Part shown: positions 7,152 to 16,488 of the stretch, one piece after another
How positions within the stretch are numbered: the first letter of the stretch is position 1
How the letters are laid out: each line of letters opens with the position of its first letter
Source: Rhizobium tibeticum
GTDB taxonomy: Bacteria; Pseudomonadota; Alphaproteobacteria; Rhizobiales; Rhizobiaceae
Direction of reading: 5' to 3'
Assembly (NCBI RefSeq): GCF_900110205.1
Contig: NZ_FOCV01000030.1
Location: 1-64,000 of the forward strand
Length of the DNA: 64,000 nucleotides
Position numbers and translations under genes: made by a program
The notes under the pieces: model-generated
What the model saw: only the letters and a program-made list of their open reading frames with translations
What the model was told of the DNA's origin: nothing
The model's database searches: none

Positions 7152-7889
7152 CTATGCCGGGCGGGCGTGAATGGGTTCGGCGCGATGCCAATTTTCCAGG
7201 ATCCGACCATCGGTGTGGGTCTGCCTGGCCCAGCGGATGCCGTTGGCAATAACCTTGTGCACGGTCTTGTCGTGGTAGATCGGATAGGTCTCGTGGCCGG
7301 GGCTGAAGAAGAAGATGCGGCCGCGGCCGCGCTGAAACGTGCAGCCACTGCGGAAAACCTCTCCGCCTGAATACCAAGAGATGAAGACAAGTTCATCCGG
7401 CTGCGGGATATCGAAAGGCTCGCCATACATTTCTGAGGCGTTGACCTCGAAGTAAGGCGGTAGACCCTCGGCAATCGGGTGAGCCGGATTGACGACCCAG
7501 ACCCGCTCGAGATCACCCTGCGGCGTTTCGCGCCAGGACAGATTGGCGTTGGTGCCCATCAGCCGGCGGAACAGCTTAGAGTGATGGCCGGAATGCAGGA
7601 CGAGAAGGCCCATCCCTTTGAGTACTCGCTGCTGAATGCGATCGATCAAACCGTCGCTCACCTCCTCATGGGCCATGTGGCCCCACCAGAGCAACACGTC
7701 GGTGTCGTCAAGCAGCTCGTCCGGCAGACCCTCGTGCGGATCGTCGAGCCTACCACGGCGGATTTCGAAATCCGGGTTGGCGATGCCGGCTGCGATCGCA
7801 CCGTCGATGCGGTCAGGGTAGATTTCCTGAACCTCCTTGTGCAGCTGTTCGTGGCGGCCTTCGTTCCAGATGGTGACCTTGATTGTCAT
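7152..7889 (-). CDS. ThuA-domain protein of a disaccharide utilisation operon
   Basis: A 245-residue protein of the ThuA family (glutamine amidotransferase-like fold, trehalose utilisation). Conserved pieces are VTIWNEGRHEQ at the start, TDVLLWWGHMAHEEV, LVLHSGHHSKLFRRLMGT and FFFSPGHETYPIYHD. The start is the ATG at 7889; the open frame extends upstream to 8012 without a good site. It is the last gene of an ABC import operon, 13 bases after the ATPase gene. In Ensifer meliloti thuA and thuB follow thuEFGK and act in trehalose, maltitol and sucrose oxidation. Here the thuB-like gene is divergent at 12376. ThuA-family membership is firm, but the substrate is not shown. Confidence 0.85.
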   Translation of the reverse strand: MTIKVTIWNEGRHEQLHKEVQEIYPDRIDGAIAAGIANPDFEIRRGRLDDPHEGLPDELLDDTDVLLWWGHMAHEEVSDGLIDRIQQRVLKGMGLLVLHSGHHSKLFRRLMGTNANLSWRETPQGDLERVWVVNPAHPIAEGLPPYFEVNASEMYGEPFDIPQPDELVFISWYSGGEVFRSGCTFQRGRGRIFFFSPGHETYPIYHDKTVHKVIANGIRWARQTHTDGRILENWHRAEPIHARPA

Positions 7890-7902
7890 GGTATCCTCGA
7901 TG

Positions 7903-8988
7903 TTATGATGCCTGGGCCGGACGGATGAGCCGACCGGTGGAATCGAACAGATGGCAGGCGGTTGTATCGGCTGTGAGCGACACGCGATCGCCGGGCCGCA
8001 ACGCGATGTCACCTTCGGCGCGGACGACGATCGGCTGTTCCTGCGAGCCGACGGTCATGTATGTCTCGACGCCCAACCGCTCGACGATGATAACCTCGGC
8101 CGAGAAGTCTCCCTGCCCGTCGGTTGCGATCTTCAGATGTTCCGGCCGAATGCCGAGCGTGGCTTCACCCTGCGGCACAACTGCGCCCGCATCAGGCAGG
8201 TCGAGCGACAAGCCGAACGGGCTTTGGGCGTGGGCCTTGCCGGCGCTCGGCCTGGTGATGATCACCGGAATGGTGTTCATCTTCGGAGAGCCGATGAAGG
8301 TTGCGACGAACTCGTTGTCGGGCTGGTGGTAGAGCGTCATCGGCGCACCCTGCTGGGCAACGACCCCCTTGTTCAGAACGACGATGCGGTCTGCCATGGT
8401 CATGGCCTCGACCTGGTCATGCGTCACGTAGACGACGGTCGCCTTGAGCTCGCGATGCAGGCGCTGCAGCTCGGCACGCATCTGCACGCGCAGTGCGGAG
8501 TCGAGATTGGACAAGGGCTCGTCGAAAAGGATCAGCGACGGCTTCTTGATGATGGCGCGACCAATGGCGACGCGCTGTCTCTGGCCGCCCGACAAGGCCG
8601 CGGGACGGCGATCAAGGTAGTCCGTCAGTTGCAGGATCTCGGCGACAGCTTCCACCTGGCGACGGATTTCCGCCTCCGGAACCTTCTTCAGGCTGAGGGA
8701 AAAGCCGATATTCTCGGCAACCGTCATATGCGGATAAAGCGCGTAGGACTGGAACACCATGGCAATGCCGCGCTTGTCAGGGGGAACATCATTGATGCGC
8801 TTGCCATTGAGGATGAGGTCGCCATCGTCGATACCCTCAAGACCCGCGATCATGCGCAGCAAGGTAGACTTGCCGCAACCCGATGGGCCGACGAACACTG
8901 CGAACTCGCCGTCTTCCACGATGATGTCGACGCCCTTGATGACCTCCAATGCACCGTAGAATTTGCGAACATTCCTGAGATTGATCAT
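7903..8988 (-). CDS. Sugar ABC transporter ATP-binding protein (MalK/UgpC type)
   Basis: A 361-residue ATPase from the ATG at 8988 (MINLRNVRKFYGALEVIKGV). Walker A is GPSGCGKSTLLRM, the signature is LSGGQRQRVAIGRAI, Walker B is LILFDEPLSNLD and the switch His is in VYVTHDQVEAM. The C-terminal 130 residues form the regulatory TOBE domains typical of MalK/UgpC/ThuK. It energises uptake through the two permeases upstream. The apparent longer frame to 9159 overlaps the permease gene and is not used. Confidence 0.92.
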   Translation of the reverse strand: MINLRNVRKFYGALEVIKGVDIIVEDGEFAVFVGPSGCGKSTLLRMIAGLEGIDDGDLILNGKRINDVPPDKRGIAMVFQSYALYPHMTVAENIGFSLSLKKVPEAEIRRQVEAVAEILQLTDYLDRRPAALSGGQRQRVAIGRAIIKKPSLILFDEPLSNLDSALRVQMRAELQRLHRELKATVVYVTHDQVEAMTMADRIVVLNKGVVAQQGAPMTLYHQPDNEFVATFIGSPKMNTIPVIITRPSAGKAHAQSPFGLSLDLPDAGAVVPQGEATLGIRPEHLKIATDGQGDFSAEVIIVERLGVETYMTVGSQEQPIVVRAEGDIALRPGDRVSLTADTTACHLFDSTGRLIRPAQAS

Positions 8989-9007
8989 CGTAAAGCTCTT
9001 TCTGGTG

Positions 9008-9913
9008 TCAGCCTTTGACGCCGCCGGCAAATGTCTGCACGAGGAAGCGGCGCGCAAAGCCGAAGGCGACGACTGCCGGCAGGAGATAGATGAAGGCGAG
9101 CGCGGCAAGCAGGCCGTAGTCGATCTCGTTGATGCGCAGGAATGCACGGAAGAGACCAAGCGGCAGCGTCTGCAGTTCTGGCGAGGAGAGGAAGATCAGC
9201 GGCAACAGGAAATCGCCCCAGGCTGACATGAAGGCAAACAGCCCGGCGGCGGCCAGTCCCGGCAGCGCCAGCGGGATGAGCACCCGGCGAATGCGTTGTA
9301 CGAGCGTCGCGCCGTCCATCAGCGCCGCCTCTTCATAGTCGCGCGGAAGGCCATCGAAGAATGTCTTCATGATCCACAGCGCCAATGGCAACTGCATCGT
9401 TGCAAGCACGAGGATCAGGCCGAGATAGCCATCGATGAAACCCGTCCAGCGCATGATCGGCCGGGCATATTCGCCAAAGATCGGTCGCAGGATAGCGCCC
9501 TCCGCATTATTCAGCGTCAGAAGGAACTTGTAGAGCGGTACGACGAGTGCTGTCGGCGGCAGGACGCGGATCAACAGGATTGCATAGAGGAACGGCAGCT
9601 TCCACCACGCTCTGGTGCGCGACAGCGCATAGCCGCCAAGCCCGGCCAGGACTATCACCAGCATGGTGGCGCCGCCGACCACGAAGAGCGAATTGAACAG
9701 CCACTTTGCGCCGTCTTCCTTGGTGAAGACCCGCAGATAGTTGGCGAAGCTCCATTGCTCTGGCCAGCGAAGGAACAGCTGGGCGTTTCCATCGAAGGAT
9801 GCAAGAAGCACCCAGAGGAAGGGAACAGCACAAAAGACCGAGATCAGCGACAGCGTTGCATAGGCAAGCAGGTCCGACCGGGTCTTGTTGGCATTTTCGC
9901 TCGGGGAGATCAC
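9008..9913 (-). CDS. Sugar ABC transporter permease (MalG type)
   Basis: A 301-residue inner-membrane protein with six predicted membrane segments. The cytoplasmic EAA loop reads EAALMDGATLVQRIRRVLIP and contacts the ATPase. It pairs with the MalF-type permease six bases upstream. Its family handles di- and oligosaccharides. The operon order (binding protein, permease, permease, ATPase, ThuA) matches the thuEFGKA arrangement. Confidence 0.9.
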   Translation of the reverse strand: MISPSENANKTRSDLLAYATLSLISVFCAVPFLWVLLASFDGNAQLFLRWPEQWSFANYLRVFTKEDGAKWLFNSLFVVGGATMLVIVLAGLGGYALSRTRAWWKLPFLYAILLIRVLPPTALVVPLYKFLLTLNNAEGAILRPIFGEYARPIMRWTGFIDGYLGLILVLATMQLPLALWIMKTFFDGLPRDYEEAALMDGATLVQRIRRVLIPLALPGLAAAGLFAFMSAWGDFLLPLIFLSSPELQTLPLGLFRAFLRINEIDYGLLAALAFIYLLPAVVAFGFARRFLVQTFAGGVKG

Positions 9914-9919
9914 AGCAAT

Positions 9920-10807
9920 TCAGACCTCCACCTTCATGGCCCGGACATAGCCGACGCCGAGGATCAGCGAAATCAGCAACGCGACAACCGCCACCGCTGC
10001 GCCATAGCCGAGCTGGAACGCGGTAAAAGACTGGTTGTAAATATAGATGCTGACAAGTTCCGTCGCCCCGCCCGGGCCTCCGCGTGTCAGTGCATAGACG
10101 AGACCGAAGACGGCGATGGTCGAAACGGCCGAGATCAGCATGTAGAGCAGGATCGTCGGCATCATGAGCGGCAAGGTAATGCGGCGAAACATCTGCGACG
10201 GGGTCGCGCCATCCATGCGGGCAGCCTCGTAAATCTCGTTGGGAATGGTGCTGAGGCCGGCCGTCAGAAGGATCATCGCAGTTGCGATGCCGCGCCAGGT
10301 GTTGACGATGATGATCATCGAAAGTGGAAAAACCTGCAACCAGTCGGCCGGCGTTACACCAAAGAAGCTGACGATACGGCTGAGCGTCGCCTGCTCTCCA
10401 CCCGCCAACATGGAAATCCACATGAAGCCGGCAACCACCTCGGGCGCGGCATTTGGCAGAAGGATGATCGAAGAGAAAAGCCGCCTAAAGTGGATGCGAC
10501 GACGAAGCGCCATCGCTGAGACCAAACCGAGCGCGAACTGGCCGATCACCGCCGAGCCGACCACGAACAGGAAGGTGACGAGCAAGGCGTTCCAGAACTT
10601 CGCATCGTTCAGCAACCGCGCATAGTTGCGAATACCGACAAAGCGCGGGCGCAGAGCCGCAGCACCCGTCAGCGCCTCATTGGTGAAGCTCAGATAGACG
10701 GAGTAAAGCGCGGGATAGATCACAAAGGCCAGAAGCAGCGCAAGTGAGGGCAACAAGATGAGAAGAAGCTGCCGCTCAGTGCGCCTTTCGTGGACGTTTC
10801 GGGCCAT
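9920..10807 (-). CDS. Sugar ABC transporter permease (MalF type)
   Basis: A 295-residue inner-membrane protein with six segments. Its EAA loop is EAARMDGATPSQMFRRITLP. The N-terminus is short and positively charged (MARNVHERRTERQLL), then the first membrane helix starts. It is separated from the binding-protein gene by 76 bases that carry a strong hairpin, which may keep permease levels below those of the binding protein. Confidence 0.9.
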   Translation of the reverse strand: MARNVHERRTERQLLLILLPSLALLLAFVIYPALYSVYLSFTNEALTGAAALRPRFVGIRNYARLLNDAKFWNALLVTFLFVVGSAVIGQFALGLVSAMALRRRIHFRRLFSSIILLPNAAPEVVAGFMWISMLAGGEQATLSRIVSFFGVTPADWLQVFPLSMIIIVNTWRGIATAMILLTAGLSTIPNEIYEAARMDGATPSQMFRRITLPLMMPTILLYMLISAVSTIAVFGLVYALTRGGPGGATELVSIYIYNQSFTAFQLGYGAAVAVVALLISLILGVGYVRAMKVEV

Positions 10808-10840
10808 GGAAAGCTCTATAACTCGTTCGAAAGGAAATCC

Positions 10841-10866
10841 GGAGACGCGGGCAAGCCCACGTCTCC
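10841..10866 (-). other. Intercistronic hairpin between binding-protein and permease genes
   Basis: GGAGACG pairs with CGTCTCC, and inside it GGGC pairs with GCCC around AA. Such hairpins after the binding-protein gene often stabilise the upstream message or partly stop transcription. No T run follows. Confidence 0.55.
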
Positions 10867-10883
10867 CTTGCGTAAGCTTTGGC

Positions 10884-12176
10884 TTACTTTACGACGTCGT
10901 CGCCCAAAGTTTCCTTGACATAGTCGACAAGAATCTTCTGCGCGCCGGCGGCATCGGTTTCCTTGCGCAGCAGCGCCTCTGTAGCGCGTGCAACACCTTC
11001 TGAAACGGTACCGAAGCCGGAGGCCTGTTTCAGGAAAGTGCCTTTTTCTGCCGCGGCATGGATCGGAACGAGTTCCATGAGCTTCTGGAAGTCGGCGTTT
11101 TTAGCCGCATCCTTGCTGGACGGAATGTTGCCGATGCGAGCTGCGTAGGAAACCTGCGTCTCCACCGACCCGATCTCCATCAGCGCCTTCTTGGCGAGTT
11201 CGACATTGGCCGACTTGGCGTTGATGGCCCATGGGGCTGCAAGATTGGCGAGAACATACTGGCCACCGCTCTGGCCCGGAACGGTCCAGGTGCCGACGAC
11301 CTTGGTCACCTCAGGAATCGGGTTCTTGCTTTCACGACCCCAGTCGAAGATGTAGCACCAGGAACCGCAGGTGGTTGCGGCAAGCTTGCCGGCCGGGAAC
11401 ATCTGATACTTCGGCACGACCCAGGGCTCGGGTCCGAGCAACGGCTGCGTTGGCATCAGATCATTGTCGATCAGTTGCTTGTAGACGTCGAAGACATCCT
11501 TGACGCCCTCGCCGTTAAGGTCGAGCTTGCCGTCCGCATCGACGAGCTGTGGCGTCTTGGAGCCGACGATCAGGTGCTGGAAGCCTTCGTCAAAGGCGCC
11601 GCTTCCCCAGGAAACGCCAGCCGGGAAGAGCAGGCCGTAGGCGCCGGTCTTCTTCTTGATTTCGGCGGCACGATCGAGAAGGTCCTTCCAGGTCTTCGGC
11701 TGCTCCGTCGAGATGCCGGCTTTGTCGAGGACGTCCTTGCGGTAGTAGATTTCCTGAATGCCGAGCATGAACGGCATGACATAGGTTTGCCCGTCCGGGC
11801 TGACCGCCAGCTGCTTGGCGACGTCATAGAAATTGGCATAGCCATCCCAGGCCTTGATTTCCTTGGTCACCGGCGCGAGGTAACCGGCCTCGACCATATC
11901 AGCAACGGCGGCCGTCGTCGGGATGGAAAAGAGGTCAGGCGCGTTGCCGGCGCCGAGCTCGGTCAGCAGCTTCGTCAGATAGTCCTTGTCGGGCGCGGGG
12001 TATTCCACGACCTCGACGGTCACGCCGTATTTCTTCTCGATCTTCTCGACCGTCGACTTCATGGCGTCGATGCCGGCCTGACCGTGATTGGCAATTCGGA
12101 TTGTCTCAGCATGCGCCAGCGTCGATACGGCGCTGAGCAGAATGGCGCACAGGCCACCAATGACCGTCTTCTTCAA
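10884..12176 (-). CDS. Sugar ABC transporter substrate-binding protein
   Basis: A 430-residue periplasmic protein. I take the start as TTG at 12176, behind GGGAGGA, giving a signal peptide (KKTVIGGLCAILLSAVSTLAHA) that is cleaved before ETIRIANHGQ. An ATG at 12218 would add 14 unlikely residues. The mature protein is a family 1 extracellular solute-binding protein (IYYRKDVLDKAGI and AWAINAKS are typical segments). It is the first gene of the importer operon and binds the sugar in the periplasm. Relatives serve trehalose, maltose and sucrose. Confidence 0.88.
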   Translation of the reverse strand: MKKTVIGGLCAILLSAVSTLAHAETIRIANHGQAGIDAMKSTVEKIEKKYGVTVEVVEYPAPDKDYLTKLLTELGAGNAPDLFSIPTTAAVADMVEAGYLAPVTKEIKAWDGYANFYDVAKQLAVSPDGQTYVMPFMLGIQEIYYRKDVLDKAGISTEQPKTWKDLLDRAAEIKKKTGAYGLLFPAGVSWGSGAFDEGFQHLIVGSKTPQLVDADGKLDLNGEGVKDVFDVYKQLIDNDLMPTQPLLGPEPWVVPKYQMFPAGKLAATTCGSWCYIFDWGRESKNPIPEVTKVVGTWTVPGQSGGQYVLANLAAPWAINAKSANVELAKKALMEIGSVETQVSYAARIGNIPSSKDAAKNADFQKLMELVPIHAAAEKGTFLKQASGFGTVSEGVARATEALLRKETDAAGAQKILVDYVKETLGDDVVK

Positions 12177-12337
12177 CGGAAGTCCTCCCTTTTGGTATGC
12201 GGCGCCCTCCAGCACCACGGTCGAAAATGTACACGCATTCCAACGACTGGCAAGGCGGTTTTTGATGGGCTTTCTGTCGAAAGAATAAGTAATTGAATTT
12301 GCAGGATTTAATAGATCTTGTTTTCATCGAACCATTT

Positions 12338-12355
12338 GTGTAACCGTATGCACAC
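12338..12355. promoter_or_regulatory. Candidate operator between the divergent sugar genes
   Basis: GTGT and ACAC arms frame a 10-base centre (AACCGTATGC) in the 199-bp region between the binding-protein gene and the dehydrogenase gene. It could be a LacI-type operator for the regulator at 13402, but the symmetry is poor. The same region has CTTTC-TGTC-GAAAG at about 12270. Confidence 0.25.
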
Positions 12356-12375
12356 TGCATTCGGGAGGATTTCTC

Positions 12376-13383
12376 ATGTCACGGAAATTGCGGCTTGGCG
12401 TCATTGGCGCAGGCCTGAAAGCGGCTGAGTATGCGACAAGTTGGGCTCGCATGCCCGAGATCGAATTTGTCGCGCTTGCCGACACGACACCTTCTTCTCG
12501 CCAGCGCCTGATCGACGTTTGCGTTGCGGCCGGAGCGCCGGTACCGCGGAGCTTTGATGATTACCGAGAGATGCTGGCGTCCTGCCGGGACGAATTGGAT
12601 ATCGTCTATGTCTCTACACCGCATGCATTTCACGGCGAGCAGGCAACGGCTGTTGCAGAGGCCGGGCTCGATCTCTTCCTTGAAAAGCCGATGGTGACAA
12701 CGGTTGCGGAAGCCGAACGACTGATTGCGGCAAAGACGAAGAGCGGCGTGACAGTTGTAACCGCCTTCCAGGGTGGTCTCTCTCCCCTAGTGATCGATAC
12801 GCGCAAGCGGGCGCTTGCCGGTGAGTTCGGCGATCTGGTCGCGATATCGGGGATGATCTGGGAAAGCTGGTCCAGCAACTACGACGGCCATTGGAAGCAG
12901 CAGCCGGATATCTCGGGCGGCGGTTTCATGTTCGACACCGGCGCCCACATGATGAATACCGTCTGCCTGCTTGCCAATTCGGATTTCGAGAGCGTGTCGG
13001 CCTATATGAACAATCACGGCAAGAACGTCGACATTGCGACCGCCGTCTCGGCCCGCCTCAAAAATGGTGCGCTGGCGACGCTGACGGCGGCCGGCGACGG
13101 TCCTCCGGGCTGCGCCTCCTACATCACCTTCTTCTATTCGAAGGCAATCGTTCGCATCGACGCCTGGGGCGGATGGCGCGAGATCAGTGTCGGCCGTACA
13201 AACGAGCCGCGCGAGGAAGCGGAAATTCTCGGTAATCCGATGAAAAACTTCCTCGCCATTCGCGACGGGACGATGGAAAACACCGGCTCCGTTGAAATGG
13301 GCCTGCGATTCGCTAGGCTCTGGGATGCAATCAAGGAATCGGCGGCGGCGGACGGGGCGCCCGTCAGAATAGCCGCGCCATAA
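12376..13383 (+). CDS. Gfo/Idh/MocA-family dehydrogenase, ThuB-like by context
   Basis: A 335-residue NAD(P)-dependent oxidoreductase. The N-terminal Rossmann motif is RLGVIGAGLKAAEYATSW. The family signature is EKPMVTTVAEAERLI, with the usual EKP Lys. A conserved region (GGGFMFDTGAHMMNT) holds the probable catalytic Asp-x-x-x-His. ThuB in Ensifer belongs to this family and oxidises disaccharides to 3-keto forms. The location beside a ThuA-containing importer suggests the same job. The gene is divergent from the importer and followed 18 bases later by the LacI regulator. Confidence 0.85.
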   Translation: MSRKLRLGVIGAGLKAAEYATSWARMPEIEFVALADTTPSSRQRLIDVCVAAGAPVPRSFDDYREMLASCRDELDIVYVSTPHAFHGEQATAVAEAGLDLFLEKPMVTTVAEAERLIAAKTKSGVTVVTAFQGGLSPLVIDTRKRALAGEFGDLVAISGMIWESWSSNYDGHWKQQPDISGGGFMFDTGAHMMNTVCLLANSDFESVSAYMNNHGKNVDIATAVSARLKNGALATLTAAGDGPPGCASYITFFYSKAIVRIDAWGGWREISVGRTNEPREEAEILGNPMKNFLAIRDGTMENTGSVEMGLRFARLWDAIKESAAADGAPVRIAAP

Positions 13384-13401
13384 ACGCGTGGAATTTTTTG
13401 A

Positions 13402-14391
13402 ATGAACAAGCGGCGGATCACCTCGAAGGAACTGGCGAAGCTCGCCGGAGTGTCGTCGGCCACGATCTCGCGGGCTTTTTCTCCGGATTCCAGAATCGGA
13501 AGCGCGACCCGTGACCGCATTTTGGCGGTTGCTCGCGAATACGGCTATCAACCGAATGCAATCGCCCGCTCGCTCAACAATCAGCGCTCACGGCTGGTGG
13601 CGCTGGTGGTCAACGCGATCGGCAATCCATGCGAAGCCGAGGAACAGCAGCTTCTCGTCCATCGACTGCAAGCCCGTCAGCTCCTGCCGATCATTTTGTG
13701 CTGCGCCGATCACGACGACAGGCTGCAGCTCATGCGCCTCGCCTCCACCTATCAGGTGGATCACGTCGTCGTCTTCTCCGACATGGTGTCGATGCAGGAT
13801 GCCGTCGACATCTTCCACACCACGAAGCCGATCATTGTCTCTTTCGAACCGCTTGAGAACGAGAGCGTCTCAAGCATCCGGATCGACGGATCGGCCGCCG
13901 CCGACGAGATCATCGACAAGATCGTTGCCGACGGCAAGAAACGCTTCGCCTACCTCTCGGGCACGAAATCGAGTTGGATCGACAAGCTGCGGCGCAGGTG
14001 GTTCGTCGATGCGCTCGCCAAACGCGGCCTCACGCTGCAGGCGGAAGCGTTCGGTGACTACAGCTACGATTCCGGCTTTAAGGAAGCCGTCCTGCTTCTT
14101 CACCGCGCCAAGGTGGACGCAATCATCTGCGGCAATGACGTCATGGCCATCGGCGCGCGGGATGCCGCACGGCGCGTGCTTGGAAAGAACACGCCCGATG
14201 ATATTGCCGTCGTCGGCCAGGATGGCATCGCCATGGCGGCGTGGGACTGCAACGACCTGACGACGCTAAGCCTCGACCATGTTGCCTTCATCGATGCCGT
14301 CGTGGAACTCATCGAGCGTCACGATGCCGAGATCGAAGGCCCCCATAGCATTACCCTCACCTGCACGGCCCGCTGGGGCTCGACAGCTTGA
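13402..14391 (+). CDS. LacI-family transcription regulator
   Basis: A 329-residue repressor. The DNA-binding helix-turn-helix and hinge are at residues 4-62 (ITSKELAKLAGVSSATISRA then YQPNAIARSLNNQRSRLVAL). A periplasmic-binding-protein-like sugar domain follows, including ICGNDVMAIGA. It is co-transcribed with the dehydrogenase and probably controls both that gene and the divergent importer operon, as ThuR does in Ensifer. The effector is unknown. Confidence 0.88.
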   Translation: MNKRRITSKELAKLAGVSSATISRAFSPDSRIGSATRDRILAVAREYGYQPNAIARSLNNQRSRLVALVVNAIGNPCEAEEQQLLVHRLQARQLLPIILCCADHDDRLQLMRLASTYQVDHVVVFSDMVSMQDAVDIFHTTKPIIVSFEPLENESVSSIRIDGSAAADEIIDKIVADGKKRFAYLSGTKSSWIDKLRRRWFVDALAKRGLTLQAEAFGDYSYDSGFKEAVLLLHRAKVDAIICGNDVMAIGARDAARRVLGKNTPDDIAVVGQDGIAMAAWDCNDLTTLSLDHVAFIDAVVELIERHDAEIEGPHSITLTCTARWGSTA

Positions 14392-14520
14392 AGCCGGTCA
14401 CGCGGCCTTTGCAATTCCTCGCCGCTTGCTTTCTTCTGGCCTCAGACTGCGGTTGCGATCTTGAGGAGAAGCCCGCGGCAAATCCGCCAACTCACGGGGT
14501 GACGAAGCTGTTAGCGCGCT

Positions 14521-14712
14521 TCAACGATCTCTTTTGAAAATCAGCTCATATGCCCAAAGACTGATCGCCATCGCGACAAACATGGCAAGGAATGTCCTGT
14601 GGTCCGGGATGTCCTGCGGATCAAGGAAGAACGGCAACGTGATGACGAGCAAACCGCAGATGGTCAACGCGGCCATTGCCGATTGAACGAAAAGCTTCGC
14701 GATATTGTTCAT
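14521..14712 (-). CDS. Small two-helix membrane protein
   Basis: A 63-residue protein with two hydrophobic segments (SAMAALTICGLLVITLPFFL and FLAMFVAMAISLWAYELIF) joined by a short polar loop, and a charged end (KRDR). An AAGGGA site stands about 10 bases before the ATG. No family is recognised. It stands alone between the LacI gene and recX, with about 130 and 200 bases of apparently empty DNA on either side. Confidence 0.55.
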   Translation of the reverse strand: MNNIAKLFVQSAMAALTICGLLVITLPFFLDPQDIPDHRTFLAMFVAMAISLWAYELIFKRDR

Positions 14713-14916
14713 GCCCTGATTTCCCTTCGCGGCTTTGTGTCCTCATTGTTTCAAGGATTCGCAATTCCGTTTGCTAAACCAAGCAAGCCAACTCTAAGGC
14801 ATATGGACTCGCCGTCCAACTTGACAAGCCCGGCAAGTCCGGGCCGTTGCGACTGGGTACACCATGCGCTCAACGAGCACAGGATTTTTAGCTTTTCGCA
14901 AGCGACGTTGGCGCGA

Positions 14917-15468
14917 CTAACGAGATCGCGCGCTCACGAGGTCTTCGGCCTCCTCGCGGCTCATAGCGAGCACGGTCCTTCCGGTGTCGAAGCTGAAGCC
15001 GTTGCGCGCAAATGCCGCCATTTCCTTGGTGACCCCTACCCGATCGACGGTGCCGCGGCGAAACGGTCCGAAGGCGCGCTTTCGCGCGAAGACCACGGCT
15101 GCCAGCAGTTCATCCGCCTCATCAAGGGCAGCCGTGATGATCTCGCGATCGATGCCCTTCTGGGAAAGGTTTTGCGCGATACGCCGCTTTGACCTGCCGC
15201 GGCGAACCCCGGAACGCGTGCTGACTTCTGCATAGGTGGCGTCGTTCAGACCGCCATGCTCGAATGCAAATGTCACGGCCGAATCTGCCACTACCTTGAG
15301 TTGCGTCTCGGTGATGTCCTCGAATTTCTGTTTGGCCTTCCTGACGATGGCATCGAACAATTGTCGTTCGGTCATCATTCCGCGCTCAAGCCGATAGATG
15401 GTCGAGTTCCTGGCCCAACTCAGCATGCGCGCAGTCGGGGTGTCGGGCGGGGTCTGCTCGTCGCTCAC
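14917..15468 (-). CDS. recX: RecX regulatory protein
   Basis: A 183-residue protein of the RecX family, a modulator that binds RecA filaments. The helical repeats include RMLSWARNSTIYRLERGMMT, the segment RRGRSKRRIAQNLSQKGIDR and the end NGFSFDTGRTVLAMS. Its start overlaps the stop of the LysR gene upstream by four bases (ATGA), so translation is coupled to a regulator that has no known link to recombination. recA is not in the window. Confidence 0.85.
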   Translation of the reverse strand: MSDEQTPPDTPTARMLSWARNSTIYRLERGMMTERQLFDAIVRKAKQKFEDITETQLKVVADSAVTFAFEHGGLNDATYAEVSTRSGVRRGRSKRRIAQNLSQKGIDREIITAALDEADELLAAVVFARKRAFGPFRRGTVDRVGVTKEMAAFARNGFSFDTGRTVLAMSREEAEDLVSARSR

Positions 15469-16379
15469 GGTTCAGTCGTGCCCTTATTGCTTACCTGCGA
15501 GAGTAGCCAGGCCGTGAATGCTGAGCCAAGCGCATGTTCACGCTTACCATCAGGCGTTACCACATAATAGCTGTTCTCGGTCGACATCGGCTGGTCGAAA
15601 ACAATCTGCAGCTTTCCGGAGCTTAGCTCTTGTTCGATCAGATAAAGCGGCAGAAGCGCAAACCCCATCGCCATCGTGGCGGCCTCGATGATCATCGAAA
15701 ACTGGTCGAACCGGTTGCCACGATATGAGGGATCAGCGTCGATGTCGCAGTGCTCAAACCACTGGCGCCAGAGCCGTGGACGCGTGGCCAGATGCAGGAG
15801 CGGCCTGTGTATAAGTTCCGTCGGGCTGGCAACCGGATCCGATTGCAGCAAGGTTGGGCTGGCAACCGGGACGACCTTCTCGTCGCACAAAAACGTGCAG
15901 GTTGCCCGTGCCCAGATGGGCTGACCGTAATGAATGGCGAGATCAAAGCTTTCCTGCTCGAAGTCGAATGGTTCGGAGCGGGAGGCGATGTCAACCTGTG
16001 AACCCGGGTGGGCGGCCAAGAAGCCCGCCAGCCGTGGCGTCAGCCAGCGGCTGCCGAATGTCGGCAGGGTCGCGATCGAAAGCGTCGCCGTCGCGTCGGC
16101 ACCTGCTGCTGCCCGGATCATCATCTCTTCGGTCTGGTGCAGCAGGCGCCTCGCTTCCGGCAGCAGCCGCTTGCCGGCCTCCGACAGGATCGCTCGCTGT
16201 CGAACGCGCTCGAAGAGGAGGACACCGAGCTGGGTTTCCAAGTCCTTGATCTGTCGGCTGATGGCGCTTTGCGTCAGGTTGAGTTCGAGAGCCGCGCGCG
16301 TGAAGTTGCCGTGGCGAGCGGCAGACTCGAATGACTGCAGTGTCGTCAGGTCGGGTATCAGCTTTCGAGGCAAGGTCAT
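15465..16379 (-). CDS. LysR-family regulator (GcvA/AmpR-like), divergent from the lysine cluster
   Basis: A 304-residue regulator. The winged helix is at residues 12-60 (TLQSFESAARHGNFTRAALE, then LTQSAISRQIKDLETQLGV), followed by an effector domain of the GcvA type (ATLPTFGSRWLTPRL). It is divergent from hglS with a 109-bp gap that contains TATCG-TGTACG-CGATA at 16422-16437, a possible site. It may therefore control lysine catabolism. Its stop overlaps the recX start. Confidence 0.85.
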   Translation of the reverse strand: MTLPRKLIPDLTTLQSFESAARHGNFTRAALELNLTQSAISRQIKDLETQLGVLLFERVRQRAILSEAGKRLLPEARRLLHQTEEMMIRAAAGADATATLSIATLPTFGSRWLTPRLAGFLAAHPGSQVDIASRSEPFDFEQESFDLAIHYGQPIWARATCTFLCDEKVVPVASPTLLQSDPVASPTELIHRPLLHLATRPRLWRQWFEHCDIDADPSYRGNRFDQFSMIIEAATMAMGFALLPLYLIEQELSSGKLQIVFDQPMSTENSYYVVTPDGKREHALGSAFTAWLLSQVSNKGTTEP

Positions 16380-16488
16380 TCCAAAACCGCATCATCTCAG
16401 CTTCATTTATCGTTATTCCTCTATCGTGTACGCGATATGATCGCAATCCAGAATGAACTTCTCCAATTGGCGTCTCGTGAGAAAAGCT

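Noticed and set aside
9296..10519. 407-codon plus-strand frame
   Set aside because: It is antisense to both sugar permeases and has an implausible composition rich in Arg, Asp, His and Gln.
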